A DNA stretch of 64,000 bases from Planctomycetaceae bacterium (GTDB lineage Bacteria > Planctomycetota > Planctomycetia > Pirellulales > PNKZ01), in NCBI GenBank assembly GCA_016793115.1, contig JAEUIN010000063.1, positions 1 to 64,000 of the forward strand. Direction: 5' to 3'. Below the pieces are notes generated by a model. It saw only the letters and a program-made list of their open reading frames with translations, searched no databases and was not told the origin of the DNA. Below are positions 17,075 to 26,341 of this stretch, in pieces. Numbering within the stretch: the stretch's first letter is position 1; each line of letters starts with the position of its first letter. The translations under genes were made by a program, and so were the position numbers.

Positions 17075-18106
17075 GTGAATCGTCGCCGTGCCGCGTTGTC
17101 TTGGTTCGCATGTTTCGTCGCGGCCGCGAGCGGCGCCGCGTCGCTCCGAGCGCAACCCGCACCACCGGCGGCGAACGCGGGCGCGCCGGCCGCGGCCGGC
17201 TTGCCGAACGACGACGTGGTCGTGGCCCGCGTCAACGGCGAATTCGTGCCGTTTCGCGAAGTGCGGCAGCAATTGGCCGGCGTGCTGCAAGGACGCCCCA
17301 TTCCGCTCGCGATTTGGCCGCAACTCTCGGCGCAGGCTCTGGAGCAGGTGATCGGCCGCCGCTTGGTGTCGGCCGAGATGAAGCGCCGCGGGCTCAAACC
17401 GACCGCGGAGGAGCTCAAGCAGGCCGAGGAAAACTTCACCAAGAATCTCACCCGCCGCGGCATCACCCGCGCCGACTACCTCAAGCAGAACGCGCTGACG
17501 GAAGGCGACCTCGAAGCGGTGCGGACGTGGGAGATCGGTTGGAATCGCTTCGCCAAGGAGTTGCTGACCGACGATTTGCTCGAGCAGTTCTACAACTCGC
17601 ACCGCCGCGACTTCGACGGCACCGAGCTGCGCGTCAGTCATATCTTGTTTCGCATCGAGGGGCACCAAGATCAGGCGACGCTCGCCGCCGCGACGGCGAA
17701 GGCGAACTCCGTGCGCGAAGCGATCACGTCGGGCGCGCTGAAGTTCGCCGACGCGGCGAAGCAATACTCGACCGGCCCGAGCCGCGAGCAGGGGGGCGAC
17801 CTCGGTTTCATTCCCCGGCACGAACGAATGGCCGAGGAGTTTTCGGCCGCGGCGTTCGCTCTGCGCGTCGGCGAGGTGAGTCCGCCGACGACGACCCCGT
17901 TCGGAGTCCATCTCATTACCGTGACCGAAGAAAAGCCGGGGACGATCCGCTGGCAAGCGGTGCGCGAGAAGCTCGTCGCCGCCGCCCAGCCGTCGCTGTT
18001 TCGCCAGCTCGTCGCCCAACTGCGGCCGCGGATGAGCGTCGAATACACCGACGCGATCCCCCACTTCGACCCCACGACGGGCCAAATCGCGCCGGGGAGA
18101 TCGTGA
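17075..18106 (+). CDS. Periplasmic parvulin-type peptidyl-prolyl isomerase (PpiC/SurA-like)
   Basis: A 343-residue foldase. The N terminus has a signal peptide (LSWFACFVAAASGAASLRA), a SurA-like helical domain spans about 45-165, and the parvulin domain spans about 185-280 with ELRVSHILFRIEG, GDLGFIPRHERMAEEF and PFGVHLITVTEE. It would help fold exported proteins in the periplasm. The start is GTG at 17075. The stop overlaps the mutY GTG start (GTGA at 18103-18106). The pairing of a foldase with mutY is odd but the overlap is clear. Confidence 0.9.
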   Translation: MNRRRAALSWFACFVAAASGAASLRAQPAPPAANAGAPAAAGLPNDDVVVARVNGEFVPFREVRQQLAGVLQGRPIPLAIWPQLSAQALEQVIGRRLVSAEMKRRGLKPTAEELKQAEENFTKNLTRRGITRADYLKQNALTEGDLEAVRTWEIGWNRFAKELLTDDLLEQFYNSHRRDFDGTELRVSHILFRIEGHQDQATLAAATAKANSVREAITSGALKFADAAKQYSTGPSREQGGDLGFIPRHERMAEEFSAAAFALRVGEVSPPTTTPFGVHLITVTEEKPGTIRWQAVREKLVAAAQPSLFRQLVAQLRPRMSVEYTDAIPHFDPTTGQIAPGRS

Positions 18107-19260
18107 GCGTGGTCCGCAAGGAGGCGGCGGCGAAGACCGCGATCGTACTGCCGACGGCGCGTTGGGTCGCCGCGTTTCGCAAGGCGCTCGTCGCGTGGTT
18201 CGCGCGGGAGCGGCGCGACTTGCCTTGGCGACGCTCTCGCGATCCGTATTCCGTGTGGCTCAGCGAAATCATGCTGCAGCAGACGACCGTCGCGGCGGTC
18301 GTCGCCTACTACGAGCGGTTTCTCGCGCGGTTGCCGACCGTGGCCGCGCTGGCCGCGGCGCCGGAGCGCGACGTGTTGCGACTGTGGGAAGGGCTCGGCT
18401 ACTATCGTCGCGCGCGGCAACTGCATCGCGCCGCGCAAGTGATCGTCGCCGAGCACGGCGGAGTCTTTCCGAGCGAGCCGGACGCGGTTCGCGCGCTGCC
18501 CGGCATCGGTCGCTACACGGCAGGTGCGATTCTCTCGATCGCCTTCGATCGGCCGGAGCCGATTCTCGAAGCCAACACCGTGCGGCTTTTGAGCCGGCTC
18601 GCGGCGTATCGCGACGACCCGCTCGCGAAACCGGGCCAAGCGTTGCTCTGGGCGTGGGCCGCGGCGCTCGTGCCGCGGGAAGAGCCCGGCTTGTTCAACC
18701 AGGCGCTGATGGAACTCGGCGCGCTCGTCTGCACGCCGCGCGAGCCGAAATGCGCCGTTTGTCCGGTCGCCAAGCTCTGCCCCACGAACAAGCTCGGGCT
18801 GCAGGCCGAGATCCCCAAGCCGAAGGCGAAGAAGCAGTTTGAAGACGTGCGCGAGGCGGCCGTGCTCGTCGAACACCGCGGCAAGGTGCTGCTTGTGGAA
18901 CGGTCCGCCGGCACGCGCTGGGCCGGCTTGTGGGACTTCCCCCGCTTCGCGCTGGAAGCCGAAAGCCCCCCGGCAATCCACGCGGAATTGCGCCGGAAGC
19001 TGCAAGAGTCGCTCGGAATAGCTGCCGAAATCCGCTTTTTAACGACAACTTTAAAGCACGGCGTGACACGGTTTCGGATCACGCTCGACGCCTACGAAGC
19101 CGCATATTTAGGCGGAAAACTCACGCCGCGCGGCTTCGCCGCGGCCCGCTGGGTCGGTTTCGATGCGATGACACGCTACCCGCTGAACACGACCGGACGG
19201 AAGATTTCACACCTTTGGGGGATTCGCAAAAAGGCCTTAAAAACAGCGGAAAAACGCTGA
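18103..19260 (+). CDS. mutY: A/G-specific adenine glycosylase MutY
   Basis: A 385-residue base-excision repair glycosylase that removes adenine opposite 8-oxoguanine. LSEIMLQQT carries the catalytic Glu55; the helix-hairpin-helix LPGIGRYTAGAI spans about 132-143; the Fe-S cluster motif is C-x6-C-x2-C-x5-C within CTPREPKCAVCPVAKLC; the C-terminal Nudix-like domain with GTRWAGLWDFPR recognises 8-oxoG. At position 156 Glu stands where the family has the second catalytic Asp (LDGNV in E. coli becomes LEANT). The start is GTG at 18103, overlapping the foldase stop; the long in-frame upstream extension (17101) is an arginine-rich shadow. Confidence 0.93.
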   Translation: MSVVRKEAAAKTAIVLPTARWVAAFRKALVAWFARERRDLPWRRSRDPYSVWLSEIMLQQTTVAAVVAYYERFLARLPTVAALAAAPERDVLRLWEGLGYYRRARQLHRAAQVIVAEHGGVFPSEPDAVRALPGIGRYTAGAILSIAFDRPEPILEANTVRLLSRLAAYRDDPLAKPGQALLWAWAAALVPREEPGLFNQALMELGALVCTPREPKCAVCPVAKLCPTNKLGLQAEIPKPKAKKQFEDVREAAVLVEHRGKVLLVERSAGTRWAGLWDFPRFALEAESPPAIHAELRRKLQESLGIAAEIRFLTTTLKHGVTRFRITLDAYEAAYLGGKLTPRGFAAARWVGFDAMTRYPLNTTGRKISHLWGIRKKALKTAEKR

Positions 19261-19266
19261 AACGGC

Positions 19267-20499
19267 TTAGTTTTGGTTCCAGCCGGCGTTCGGCTTCTGC
19301 CAGCGGATGCGGGCCGTGTAGAGGCTATTATCGGCGCCGTATTTGTTGTCGGGGGGGATGATATGGTTCGGCCCCCAAGTTTGCATCCACTCGGCGACCG
19401 TCACCCAGGTTTCATTCTCGCTCACTTCACAAACGCCGAAATTGCCCAGCCTCGCTCCGCGCTCGGGGACCAGCACCCGCTCGGTACTGCGGATCACCCG
19501 CAACGCCGCCGGATCGACTTGAGCGATGAACAGCGGGGCCCGGTGACGGAAAACATGGTCGTTATTGGCGCCGCGACGCGTGTAGACCAGGAACAACCCG
19601 TCGTCGTGCCGCACCCAGTGCTGCTGGGTGTTGTAGTTGCCAAGATTGGTGCCGTCGTCCCATTGCCACTGCCGAAGTTCCGCGAAATGCAGCCCGTCGT
19701 CGCTCGACGTGACGTAGCCCGACTTGTCTTGCCGAATCGTGAGATAAAAACGCCCCTGAAACCGCGTGAGCGACGGCTCATGCAACCCCCGATCTTCGTC
19801 GACGACCAGCTCGTTGCCCTGCTCGACGAAGCGCAAGGTCCGGCCGTCGAACGTGCAGCGAATCACGCTGACGCGAGTGCGTCCTTTCCGTTCACCGAAA
19901 TAGATCGGCACCAGGATGTCGCCGTTCTCCAGGTCGACGCGCTGCACGCAGCCCGCTCCGGAATTGTAGAACTTCGCGTCGGCCGGCATTTCGAGCGTCG
20001 TCCAAGGGCTCCATGAGCGGCGTTCCGCGTCGTACACGCTATACGACGTCTCGCGCTTGCGGTGCGCCATCACCTTGTCGCCCTGATAGCGCACGGTGTG
20101 GCCGATCCCTAACAGCTTCCCGCTCTTGGCGTGCCACTTCGGCGTGAAGTCGCAGGCCGCGACGACGACGCCTTCCGGCTCGTTACGCCGGCCGAGCGTG
20201 TCGGCGTGTTCGGTCGGGCCGCTCCATGTGCGGCCAAAGTCGTCGGTGCGCATCTCGTTAAGAGCGTAGAAGATATCGCTCCCGGAGAGCAGCAATTCTT
20301 GCAGCGTCATCACGACCGAAGGCGACGCACCGGCCGAGGTCGGCGGAATCGCCCCCGCCCGCGGATGCACCCAGCACTTCTTACCGTCGTAACCTTTGCG
20401 GACGACGTCGAGCTGGATCTTGAACCCCGGCGCAGGCTCGGCCGCGACCAAGCCCGACACCGACAACGCAACGATCAACAGTGCGCTCCGTACCGGCAT
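19267..20499 (-). CDS. Secreted sialidase-like (BNR-repeat) protein
   Basis: A 410-residue exported protein with a signal peptide (MPVRSALLIVALSVSGLVAA). DIFYALNEMRTDDFGRTWSGP contains the Asp-box signature SxDxGxTW (here TDDFGRTW), and a second relaxed copy is DDGLHFAEL, both typical of six-bladed sialidase/exo-alpha-sialidase propellers. The family catalytic Arg triad cannot be assigned safely. It is the last gene of a three-gene unit with DUF1501 (21 bases upstream on its strand) and DUF1549/1553. The convergent mutY gene ends 6 bases away. Confidence 0.8.
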   Translation of the reverse strand: MPVRSALLIVALSVSGLVAAEPAPGFKIQLDVVRKGYDGKKCWVHPRAGAIPPTSAGASPSVVMTLQELLLSGSDIFYALNEMRTDDFGRTWSGPTEHADTLGRRNEPEGVVVAACDFTPKWHAKSGKLLGIGHTVRYQGDKVMAHRKRETSYSVYDAERRSWSPWTTLEMPADAKFYNSGAGCVQRVDLENGDILVPIYFGERKGRTRVSVIRCTFDGRTLRFVEQGNELVVDEDRGLHEPSLTRFQGRFYLTIRQDKSGYVTSSDDGLHFAELRQWQWDDGTNLGNYNTQQHWVRHDDGLFLVYTRRGANNDHVFRHRAPLFIAQVDPAALRVIRSTERVLVPERGARLGNFGVCEVSENETWVTVAEWMQTWGPNHIIPPDNKYGADNSLYTARIRWQKPNAGWNQN

Positions 20500-20520
20500 C
20501 GACGACTCCCGAGTTGAACC

Positions 20521-21996
20521 CTATGCCAGCAATTCCTTCACCACGCGGGCCGGCTCCACGCCTGAGAGCCGGAAGTCGAGGCCTTGGTGCTTGAAAGTGA
20601 ACCGGGTGTGATCGAAGCCGAGCAACTGAAGCACGGTCGCGTGGAAGTCGCGAATGTGCACCGGGTCTTTAACGATGTTATAGCTGAAGTCGTCGGTCTC
20701 GCCGTAAACGACGCCTCCCTTGGCTCCGCCGCCGGCCATCCACATGGTGAAGCAACGCGGATGATGATCGCGACCGTAGTTCGTCGCCGTCAAACCGCCT
20801 TGCGAGTAAATCGTTCGGCCGAACTCGCCTCCCCAGATGATCAACGTTTCGTCGAACATCCCACGCTGCTTCAAGTCGTTGATCAGTCCGTAGGTCGCGC
20901 GATCGACGTCTTTGCATTGCGCCGGCATACGCCCGGTCAGGTTCGAGTGATGATCCCAGTTGTTGTGATATATTTGCACAAACCGCACCCCGCGTTCGAC
21001 CAAGCGGCGCGCCATAAGCATGCTGTTGGCGAGCGAACCGGGGGTCTTCGCTTGATCGCCGTAGAGCGTGAACGTCGCTTCGCTCTCGTCGGCCAGCGAG
21101 GTGAGTTCGGGTACGCTGGCCTGCATGCGAAACGCCATTTCGTACTGCTGGATGCGCGTTTGCGTCTCCGGGTCGCCGGCGGCGCGATACGTTTGCTCAT
21201 TGAGTTGCCGTAGGCTGTCGAGCATCTTGCGGCGAACCTCGTCGGGCACGCCGGGCGGGTTGTTGATGTAGAGAATCGGATCGCCCTTGCTGCGGAAAGC
21301 GACGCCCGTCAAATGCCCCGGGAGGAAGCCTGACGACCAGAGCTTCGCGCTGATCGCTTGTTCCTGCTCGCGATTGGTCGGCACGGCCACGAGCACGACG
21401 AAGGTCGGCAGATTTTCATTCAGCGACCCGAGCCCGTACGAAGCCCACGAACCGAGGCAGGGCCGGCCGGAAACCTGGCTGCCCGTTTGCATCGCCGTGA
21501 TCGCCGGCTCATGGTTAATCGCCTCGGTGTTGAGCGAACGAATGATGCAGAGATCGTCGACGCATTTGGCGGTTTCCGGCAGCATCTCCGATATCCAAGC
21601 GCCGCTCTTGCCGTGTTGCTTGAACTTGTAAATGCTCGGCGCGATCGGAAAGCGGGCCTGCCCCGAAGTCATCGTCGTCAGGCGCTGGCCGCGGCGAATC
21701 GAGTCGGGTAAGTCCTTATCGTAGAAGTCTTTCATCTTCGGCTTATAGTCGAAGAGGTCCATCTGCGCAGGCCCGCCGACCATATGCAGGTAGATCACGT
21801 TCTTCGCCTTCGGCGCGAAGTGCGTGCCGGGATACTTGAACCCGCCGGTACCGCCGATGCTGGGCGCGTTAGCTTGGGCGACGTCTTGCATCAAGAGCGA
21901 CGACAGCGCGGCCATGCCGAGCGCGTTCTTGCCGCGGCCGAAGAATTGGCGGCGTGTTTCCAACTGTCGATAAGCTTCCAAAGGATTCATGGCCAT
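20521..21996 (-). CDS. DUF1501 domain-containing protein
   Basis: A 491-residue protein typical of planctomycetes. The N terminus ETRRQFFGRGKNALGMAALSSLL resembles a Tat signal (RRxFF); the arylsulfatase-like fold follows with VIYLHMVGGPAQMDLFDYKP (about residues 66-85) and WGGEFGRTIYSQG and GRDHHPRCFTMWMAGGG further on. DUF1501 proteins are nearly always paired with a DUF1549/DUF1553 protein, as here (22025-25204, 28 bases apart). Their enzymatic role is unknown, though the alkaline-phosphatase-like fold suggests sulfate or phosphate chemistry. ATG at 21996 or 21990 both fit. Confidence 0.92.
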   Translation of the reverse strand: MAMNPLEAYRQLETRRQFFGRGKNALGMAALSSLLMQDVAQANAPSIGGTGGFKYPGTHFAPKAKNVIYLHMVGGPAQMDLFDYKPKMKDFYDKDLPDSIRRGQRLTTMTSGQARFPIAPSIYKFKQHGKSGAWISEMLPETAKCVDDLCIIRSLNTEAINHEPAITAMQTGSQVSGRPCLGSWASYGLGSLNENLPTFVVLVAVPTNREQEQAISAKLWSSGFLPGHLTGVAFRSKGDPILYINNPPGVPDEVRRKMLDSLRQLNEQTYRAAGDPETQTRIQQYEMAFRMQASVPELTSLADESEATFTLYGDQAKTPGSLANSMLMARRLVERGVRFVQIYHNNWDHHSNLTGRMPAQCKDVDRATYGLINDLKQRGMFDETLIIWGGEFGRTIYSQGGLTATNYGRDHHPRCFTMWMAGGGAKGGVVYGETDDFSYNIVKDPVHIRDFHATVLQLLGFDHTRFTFKHQGLDFRLSGVEPARVVKELLA

Positions 21997-22024
21997 GGTA
22001 TCGCGAGGGTATTGAGCGCGGAGA

Positions 22025-25000
22025 TTACTTATTCAACACTTCATCCATGTTCATCAGCATATTGCAGATGTTCGTCCAAGCGGCGAGTTGAGCGACGTCG
22101 ATATCCGCCGCAGGCTTACTTTCGCCGACTTTCACCAATGCTTCGGCGTCGGCCTTACGGCCGTGGTAGTAACTGAGCATCTCGGCCAGGCCGGACTCGA
22201 CGACTTTTGCTTCTTCCGGACGTAGCGGCCGGCACAACGCTCGCCGTGCCGCAAGGTCGAGCGTCTTCCTCGGGTCGCCTTTGCCGTCTTTCAACACGCG
22301 CTGCGCCAAGTTGCGCGACGCTTCCACGAACTGCGGGTCGTTCAGCGTGACGAGCGCTTGCAGCGGAGTGTTCGTTCGGTCGCGTCTCAGGCAACTCGTC
22401 TCGCGAGCCGGCGCGTTGAACGTTTCCATATTGGGAGGCGGGGCCATCCGTTTGAGGAACGTGTAGACGCTGCGACGATAAAGATTCTCGCCGGAGTCCT
22501 GCACATACGTTCGCGTATTGCCGCCGGGCAGGCCGACGATGTCCCAAATCCCTTCCGGTTGATAAGGCTTCGTGCTCGGCCCTCCTATCCGCACGGAAAG
22601 CGTACCGCTCACCGCGAGCGCGTAATCGCGAATCATCTCGGCGTCCATCCGGAAGCGCGGACCGCGCGAGAGCAAGCGATTGTCGCGATCTTTGGCGATC
22701 TTCTCCGGCGTCGCCGCCGCCGATTGTCGATAGGTGCTCGACGTGAGCATCAGGCGGAACATGTGCTTCACGTCCCAACCGTCGTCACGGAACTCGACGG
22801 CCAACCAATCGAGCAACTCCGGATGGCTCGGCGCTTCCCCCATGATCCCGAAGTCTTCCGACGTCTTCACGAGGCCGACGCCGAACAACTCCTGCCAGTA
22901 ACGATTCACGGTCACGCGCGCCGTGAGCGGGTTCTTGTCGTCAACGAGCCACTGCGCCAATCCAAGGCGGTTTTTCGGAGCATCTTCGGGCAACGGATTG
23001 AGCGCCGCGAACACGGCCGGCTCGACCTGATCGCCCGGCTTATCATATTGCCCGCGCATAAGAATGTTCGCCATCGCCGGCGAGTTCATCTTCTCTTCTT
23101 GGACGTGCGTGATCGTCGAACGGGCCTGAATCTGTTTCTGTTCCTCTTCCAATCGTTCCAGCTTCGTCGCAGCGGCGACGGAAGCCTTATCGACGCTTTG
23201 CAGGAAAAACTCGGTAAGCAGCTGCTTGTGCTTCGCGTTGCGCTTAGCCGACGTCACCTTGGCGGCCGCTTGCGTGATCGGGAGTTGGGCGAGTGTCGCC
23301 AGCTCAAACAGATTGAGCTTCCGCTCGTAGACTCGCACGTCCTGCAGCGCGCCGCCGACGAACGCGTTGGCGTTGTTTTGCCGGCCGCCTAAACGCACGA
23401 CTCCTCCTGGAGACGGCGTCCAGGCGACGAGATTCGTTCCGCTCCGGTTGACGTCGACCGTGCGACCGTTGGCGAAGATCTGCAGACCGTCGGCCCGGCC
23501 CGAGCCGTCGTAGGTCGCGGTGATCTGGATCCACGCGCCGGGCTTGGCGTTATTACCTCGCGTGATCGCGCGAATGTTGTTCTTCGGATTCGACGAGCTA
23601 AGGCTGAAGCTGATCTTGCCGCCTTGAAACAGCGCGAGTTCCCAAGACGCGACGCCCCCCTCGGCGGGCGACCATGCGACGAGCGTGCCGTCGTTAAGCT
23701 TCTCGCCCGGACGGACCCACAGCGAAACGGTCAACGGCCGGTCGTGCCGCAACTCGCCGGACGCCGGCAACTCCAGCGACGAGCCGGCCGCAAACTGCGG
23801 GGCAGGGCCGAACTTGCCGTCGTCACGGACATCCATTTTTCCCGTCAGTGTCGCCGTCGCCGGCTTGCCGCCGACGTCGCCTCGCAAGTTCTTCATTCCC
23901 TCCGCGAGCGGCAGCGCCGCTACCAGCCCGGTCTTGGCAATGTCGACCTCTTCCGGCTTCACCGTCTGCTGCCACGTCCCGGCCTGCTTGCCGGCCGCTT
24001 CGCGAATCTTCGGGAGCGCCGAGCGCGCCGCGGCTAATTCGCCTTCAAGTTCCGCATAACGCTTCGTGTCGGCTTCGAGCGGCAAATAGAGCACGGGTTT
24101 CGTGTCTTTAATGTTGCCGTCGTGAGAACCTTGCGTCGTGTTGCGAAAGAACGCGCTCATCGAGTAGAAGTCGCGCATCGTGAGCGGGTCGAACTTGTGG
24201 TCGTGACAGACGGCGCAATTCGCCGTAAGACCGAGCCAGACCCAGGCGGTCGTTTCCACTCGATCGCGAGCGTAGTTCGCAAGATTCTCCTCGGCGATCG
24301 TGCCTCCTTCGTTCGTCGTCATGTTGCAGCGATGAAATCCGGTGGCAATGCGCTGCTCGACCGTGGCGTTAGGGAGCAGATCGCCGGCGAATTGTTCAAT
24401 CGTGAACTCGTCAAATGGTCGATTGTTGTTGAAAGCCTCGACGACCCAATCGCGATACGGCCACATCTCACGATAGTTGTCGAAGTGCAGACCGTGCGTA
24501 TCGGCGTAGCGGGCCGCGTCGAGCCAGTAGCGAGCGCGATGCACGCCGTATTGGGGTGAGTCGAGCAGCTTGTCGACCAACTTCTCATAAGCGTCCGGCC
24601 TTTTATCGTCGAGAAAAGCTTGTTGCTCTTCCGGAGTTGGCGGCAGTCCCGTCGCGTCGAGATACGCACGACGGCAAAGTGTTGCCTTCTCCGCTTCCGG
24701 GGCGGGCTTTAAGCCGGCCGTTTCGAGCCCGGCCAGGACAAAAGCGTCAATCGGATTGCGTATCCATTTCTGGTCGGCGACTTGCGGCGTTTCCGGTCGT
24801 TTCGGCGCGATGAACGACCAATGGGGTTGCCACTTGGCGCCTTCGTCGATCCAGCGGCCGATCAACGCTTTCTGAGCGGACGTGAGTTGCTTGTGCGCAT
24901 CGGGCGGCGGCATCACTTCATCGGGGTTCGTCGACATGATCCGCTTAAACAGCGGGCTTTCCGCCGCATCGCCGCGCACGATGAGCGGCCGGTCGCCCGT

Positions 25001-25204
25001 GAACAGCGGCTCTTCGCGGTCCAAGCGCAAGTCGGCCTGACGCGAACCGGGATCGGGTCCGTGGCAGTGAAAACAAGTGTCCGCCAAGATCGGCCGAATG
25101 TCCCGGTTGAATGAGAGCGGCGCGGCGTCGGCGAAGTGGCACGTCATCGACGTCAAGAGCCAAGCCAGGCAACTGATGCGAGCGGAGCAATTCATGTGGG
25201 TCAT
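22025..25204 (-). CDS. Planctomycete PSC1/DUF1549/DUF1553 protein with a cytochrome c motif and a LamG-like domain
   Basis: A 1059-residue exported protein. After a signal peptide, CFHCH (Cys44-x2-Cys47-His48) is a haem c motif within the planctomycete cytochrome-type region that runs to about residue 115 (SPLFKRIMSTNPDEVMPPPD). DUF1549 follows (about 145-360, NPIDAFVLAGLETAGL, RYWLDAARYADTHG), then a jelly-roll LamG/concanavalin-like module (about 430-640, LTVSLWVRPGEKLNDG), and DUF1553 (about 745-1000, VNRYWQELFGVGLVKTSEDFG). It is the first gene of the operon with DUF1501 and the sialidase-like gene. The function is unproven; roles in redox-linked extracellular polymer handling have been suggested for the family. 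Confidence 0.92.
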   Translation of the reverse strand: MTHMNCSARISCLAWLLTSMTCHFADAAPLSFNRDIRPILADTCFHCHGPDPGSRQADLRLDREEPLFTGDRPLIVRGDAAESPLFKRIMSTNPDEVMPPPDAHKQLTSAQKALIGRWIDEGAKWQPHWSFIAPKRPETPQVADQKWIRNPIDAFVLAGLETAGLKPAPEAEKATLCRRAYLDATGLPPTPEEQQAFLDDKRPDAYEKLVDKLLDSPQYGVHRARYWLDAARYADTHGLHFDNYREMWPYRDWVVEAFNNNRPFDEFTIEQFAGDLLPNATVEQRIATGFHRCNMTTNEGGTIAEENLANYARDRVETTAWVWLGLTANCAVCHDHKFDPLTMRDFYSMSAFFRNTTQGSHDGNIKDTKPVLYLPLEADTKRYAELEGELAAARSALPKIREAAGKQAGTWQQTVKPEEVDIAKTGLVAALPLAEGMKNLRGDVGGKPATATLTGKMDVRDDGKFGPAPQFAAGSSLELPASGELRHDRPLTVSLWVRPGEKLNDGTLVAWSPAEGGVASWELALFQGGKISFSLSSSNPKNNIRAITRGNNAKPGAWIQITATYDGSGRADGLQIFANGRTVDVNRSGTNLVAWTPSPGGVVRLGGRQNNANAFVGGALQDVRVYERKLNLFELATLAQLPITQAAAKVTSAKRNAKHKQLLTEFFLQSVDKASVAAATKLERLEEEQKQIQARSTITHVQEEKMNSPAMANILMRGQYDKPGDQVEPAVFAALNPLPEDAPKNRLGLAQWLVDDKNPLTARVTVNRYWQELFGVGLVKTSEDFGIMGEAPSHPELLDWLAVEFRDDGWDVKHMFRLMLTSSTYRQSAAATPEKIAKDRDNRLLSRGPRFRMDAEMIRDYALAVSGTLSVRIGGPSTKPYQPEGIWDIVGLPGGNTRTYVQDSGENLYRRSVYTFLKRMAPPPNMETFNAPARETSCLRRDRTNTPLQALVTLNDPQFVEASRNLAQRVLKDGKGDPRKTLDLAARRALCRPLRPEEAKVVESGLAEMLSYYHGRKADAEALVKVGESKPAADIDVAQLAAWTNICNMLMNMDEVLNK

Positions 25205-25411
25205 GATCGGACCAGGGCCGGGGGGAATCGGTAGCGATCGGCGACAAAGAGCGGAACTTTTAGCTTACGCCAAACGGCTTACGGTTTGCTACAGGGTATG
25301 TCCGCCGATTCGGGTTCGCGAAAGCGCAGCTCAATGTGTGCGTTCCGCTAGAATGCCTGTAACCCGACCGCGCGCCTCCGAGACGCACATTTACGACGAT
25401 TGAAACTTTCC

Positions 25412-26341
25412 ATGACTACGCGGACGAGGGTGCTCGTCAACTCAAAAGCGGGCGTCGAACGCAGGGACGACATACAAGCTCGCGTCGCTAGAGCGTTCGC
25501 CGACCACGGCTTAGACACGGAGATCGTCGTCTTTCGCGACGGAACCGAACTAGCGCGCGAAGCGCGGCGGGCCGTCGATGAAGGATGCGGAGCGCTCGTC
25601 GCCGGCGGAGGCGACGGCACGATCGGCTGCGTCGCCTCGGTCGTCGCCGGCACGCAAACCACGCTCGGCGTGTTGCCGCTCGGTACGTTGAACCATTTCG
25701 CCAAAGATCTCGGCATCCCGCTGAAACTCGACGACGCCGTCGGAGTGATCGCCGCCGGGCATGTGCACAGGGTCGACGTCGGCGAAGTCAACGGCTGCGT
25801 CTTCGTCAACAATTCGAGTATCGGTCTTTATCCCACGATCGTCGTCGAGCGCGAGCAGCAACAGCGACTCGGTAAGCGCAAATGGTCGGCGTTCGCTCGA
25901 GCCCTCTTCACCGTGATCGGCCGCTACCCGCTGATTCGTGTTTCGGTGCGTGCCGACGGGGTTCCCAAAGTTCGCAAGACGCCGCTCGTTTTCGTCGGCA
26001 ATAACTCCTACGAAATCCACGGCCTCAAGCTCGGCACGCGGCGGCGACTCGACGCCGGCCGACTCTCCGTGTATCTCACGCGCGACGTCGGACGATGGAC
26101 GCTCTTCGGCTTCGCGCTCCGAGCGTTGGTCGGTCGCTTGCGCGAACACAAAGATTTCGAAGAAGTGGAAACCTCGGAGGTGTCGATTCGCACCATGCAT
26201 CGGAGAATGCGCGTCGCCGCCGACGGGGAAGTGACCGATCTCGACACGCCGCTGGAGTATCGGATCCGTCCCCGCGCGCTCAGGGTGTTTGCGCCGACCC
26301 CGGAGAAACTCGATGGGCCGCGGGAGGCGGGGAATGCGTAA
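25412..26341 (+). CDS. Diacylglycerol/lipid kinase family protein
   Basis: A 309-residue member of the DAGK/YegS/BmrU family. TRVLVNSKAG at the N terminus, GGGDGTIGCVAS (nucleotide-binding GGDGT, near residue 65) and LPLGTLNHFAKDLGIP (GTxNxFA, near 92) are diagnostic; the C-terminal beta domain ends in DGEVTDLDTPLEYRIRP. It transfers phosphate from ATP to diacylglycerol or a related lipid at the membrane. ATG at 25412 is preferred to the upstream TTG at 25400. It overlaps the next gene by 8 bases, indicating translational coupling. Confidence 0.9.
   Translation: MTTRTRVLVNSKAGVERRDDIQARVARAFADHGLDTEIVVFRDGTELAREARRAVDEGCGALVAGGGDGTIGCVASVVAGTQTTLGVLPLGTLNHFAKDLGIPLKLDDAVGVIAAGHVHRVDVGEVNGCVFVNNSSIGLYPTIVVEREQQQRLGKRKWSAFARALFTVIGRYPLIRVSVRADGVPKVRKTPLVFVGNNSYEIHGLKLGTRRRLDAGRLSVYLTRDVGRWTLFGFALRALVGRLREHKDFEEVETSEVSIRTMHRRMRVAADGEVTDLDTPLEYRIRPRALRVFAPTPEKLDGPREAGNA

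Noticed and set aside
17101-18102. Large N-terminal extension of MutY
   Set aside because: The translated extension is arginine-rich and overlaps the foldase gene in another frame; the GTG at 18103 gives a normal-length MutY.
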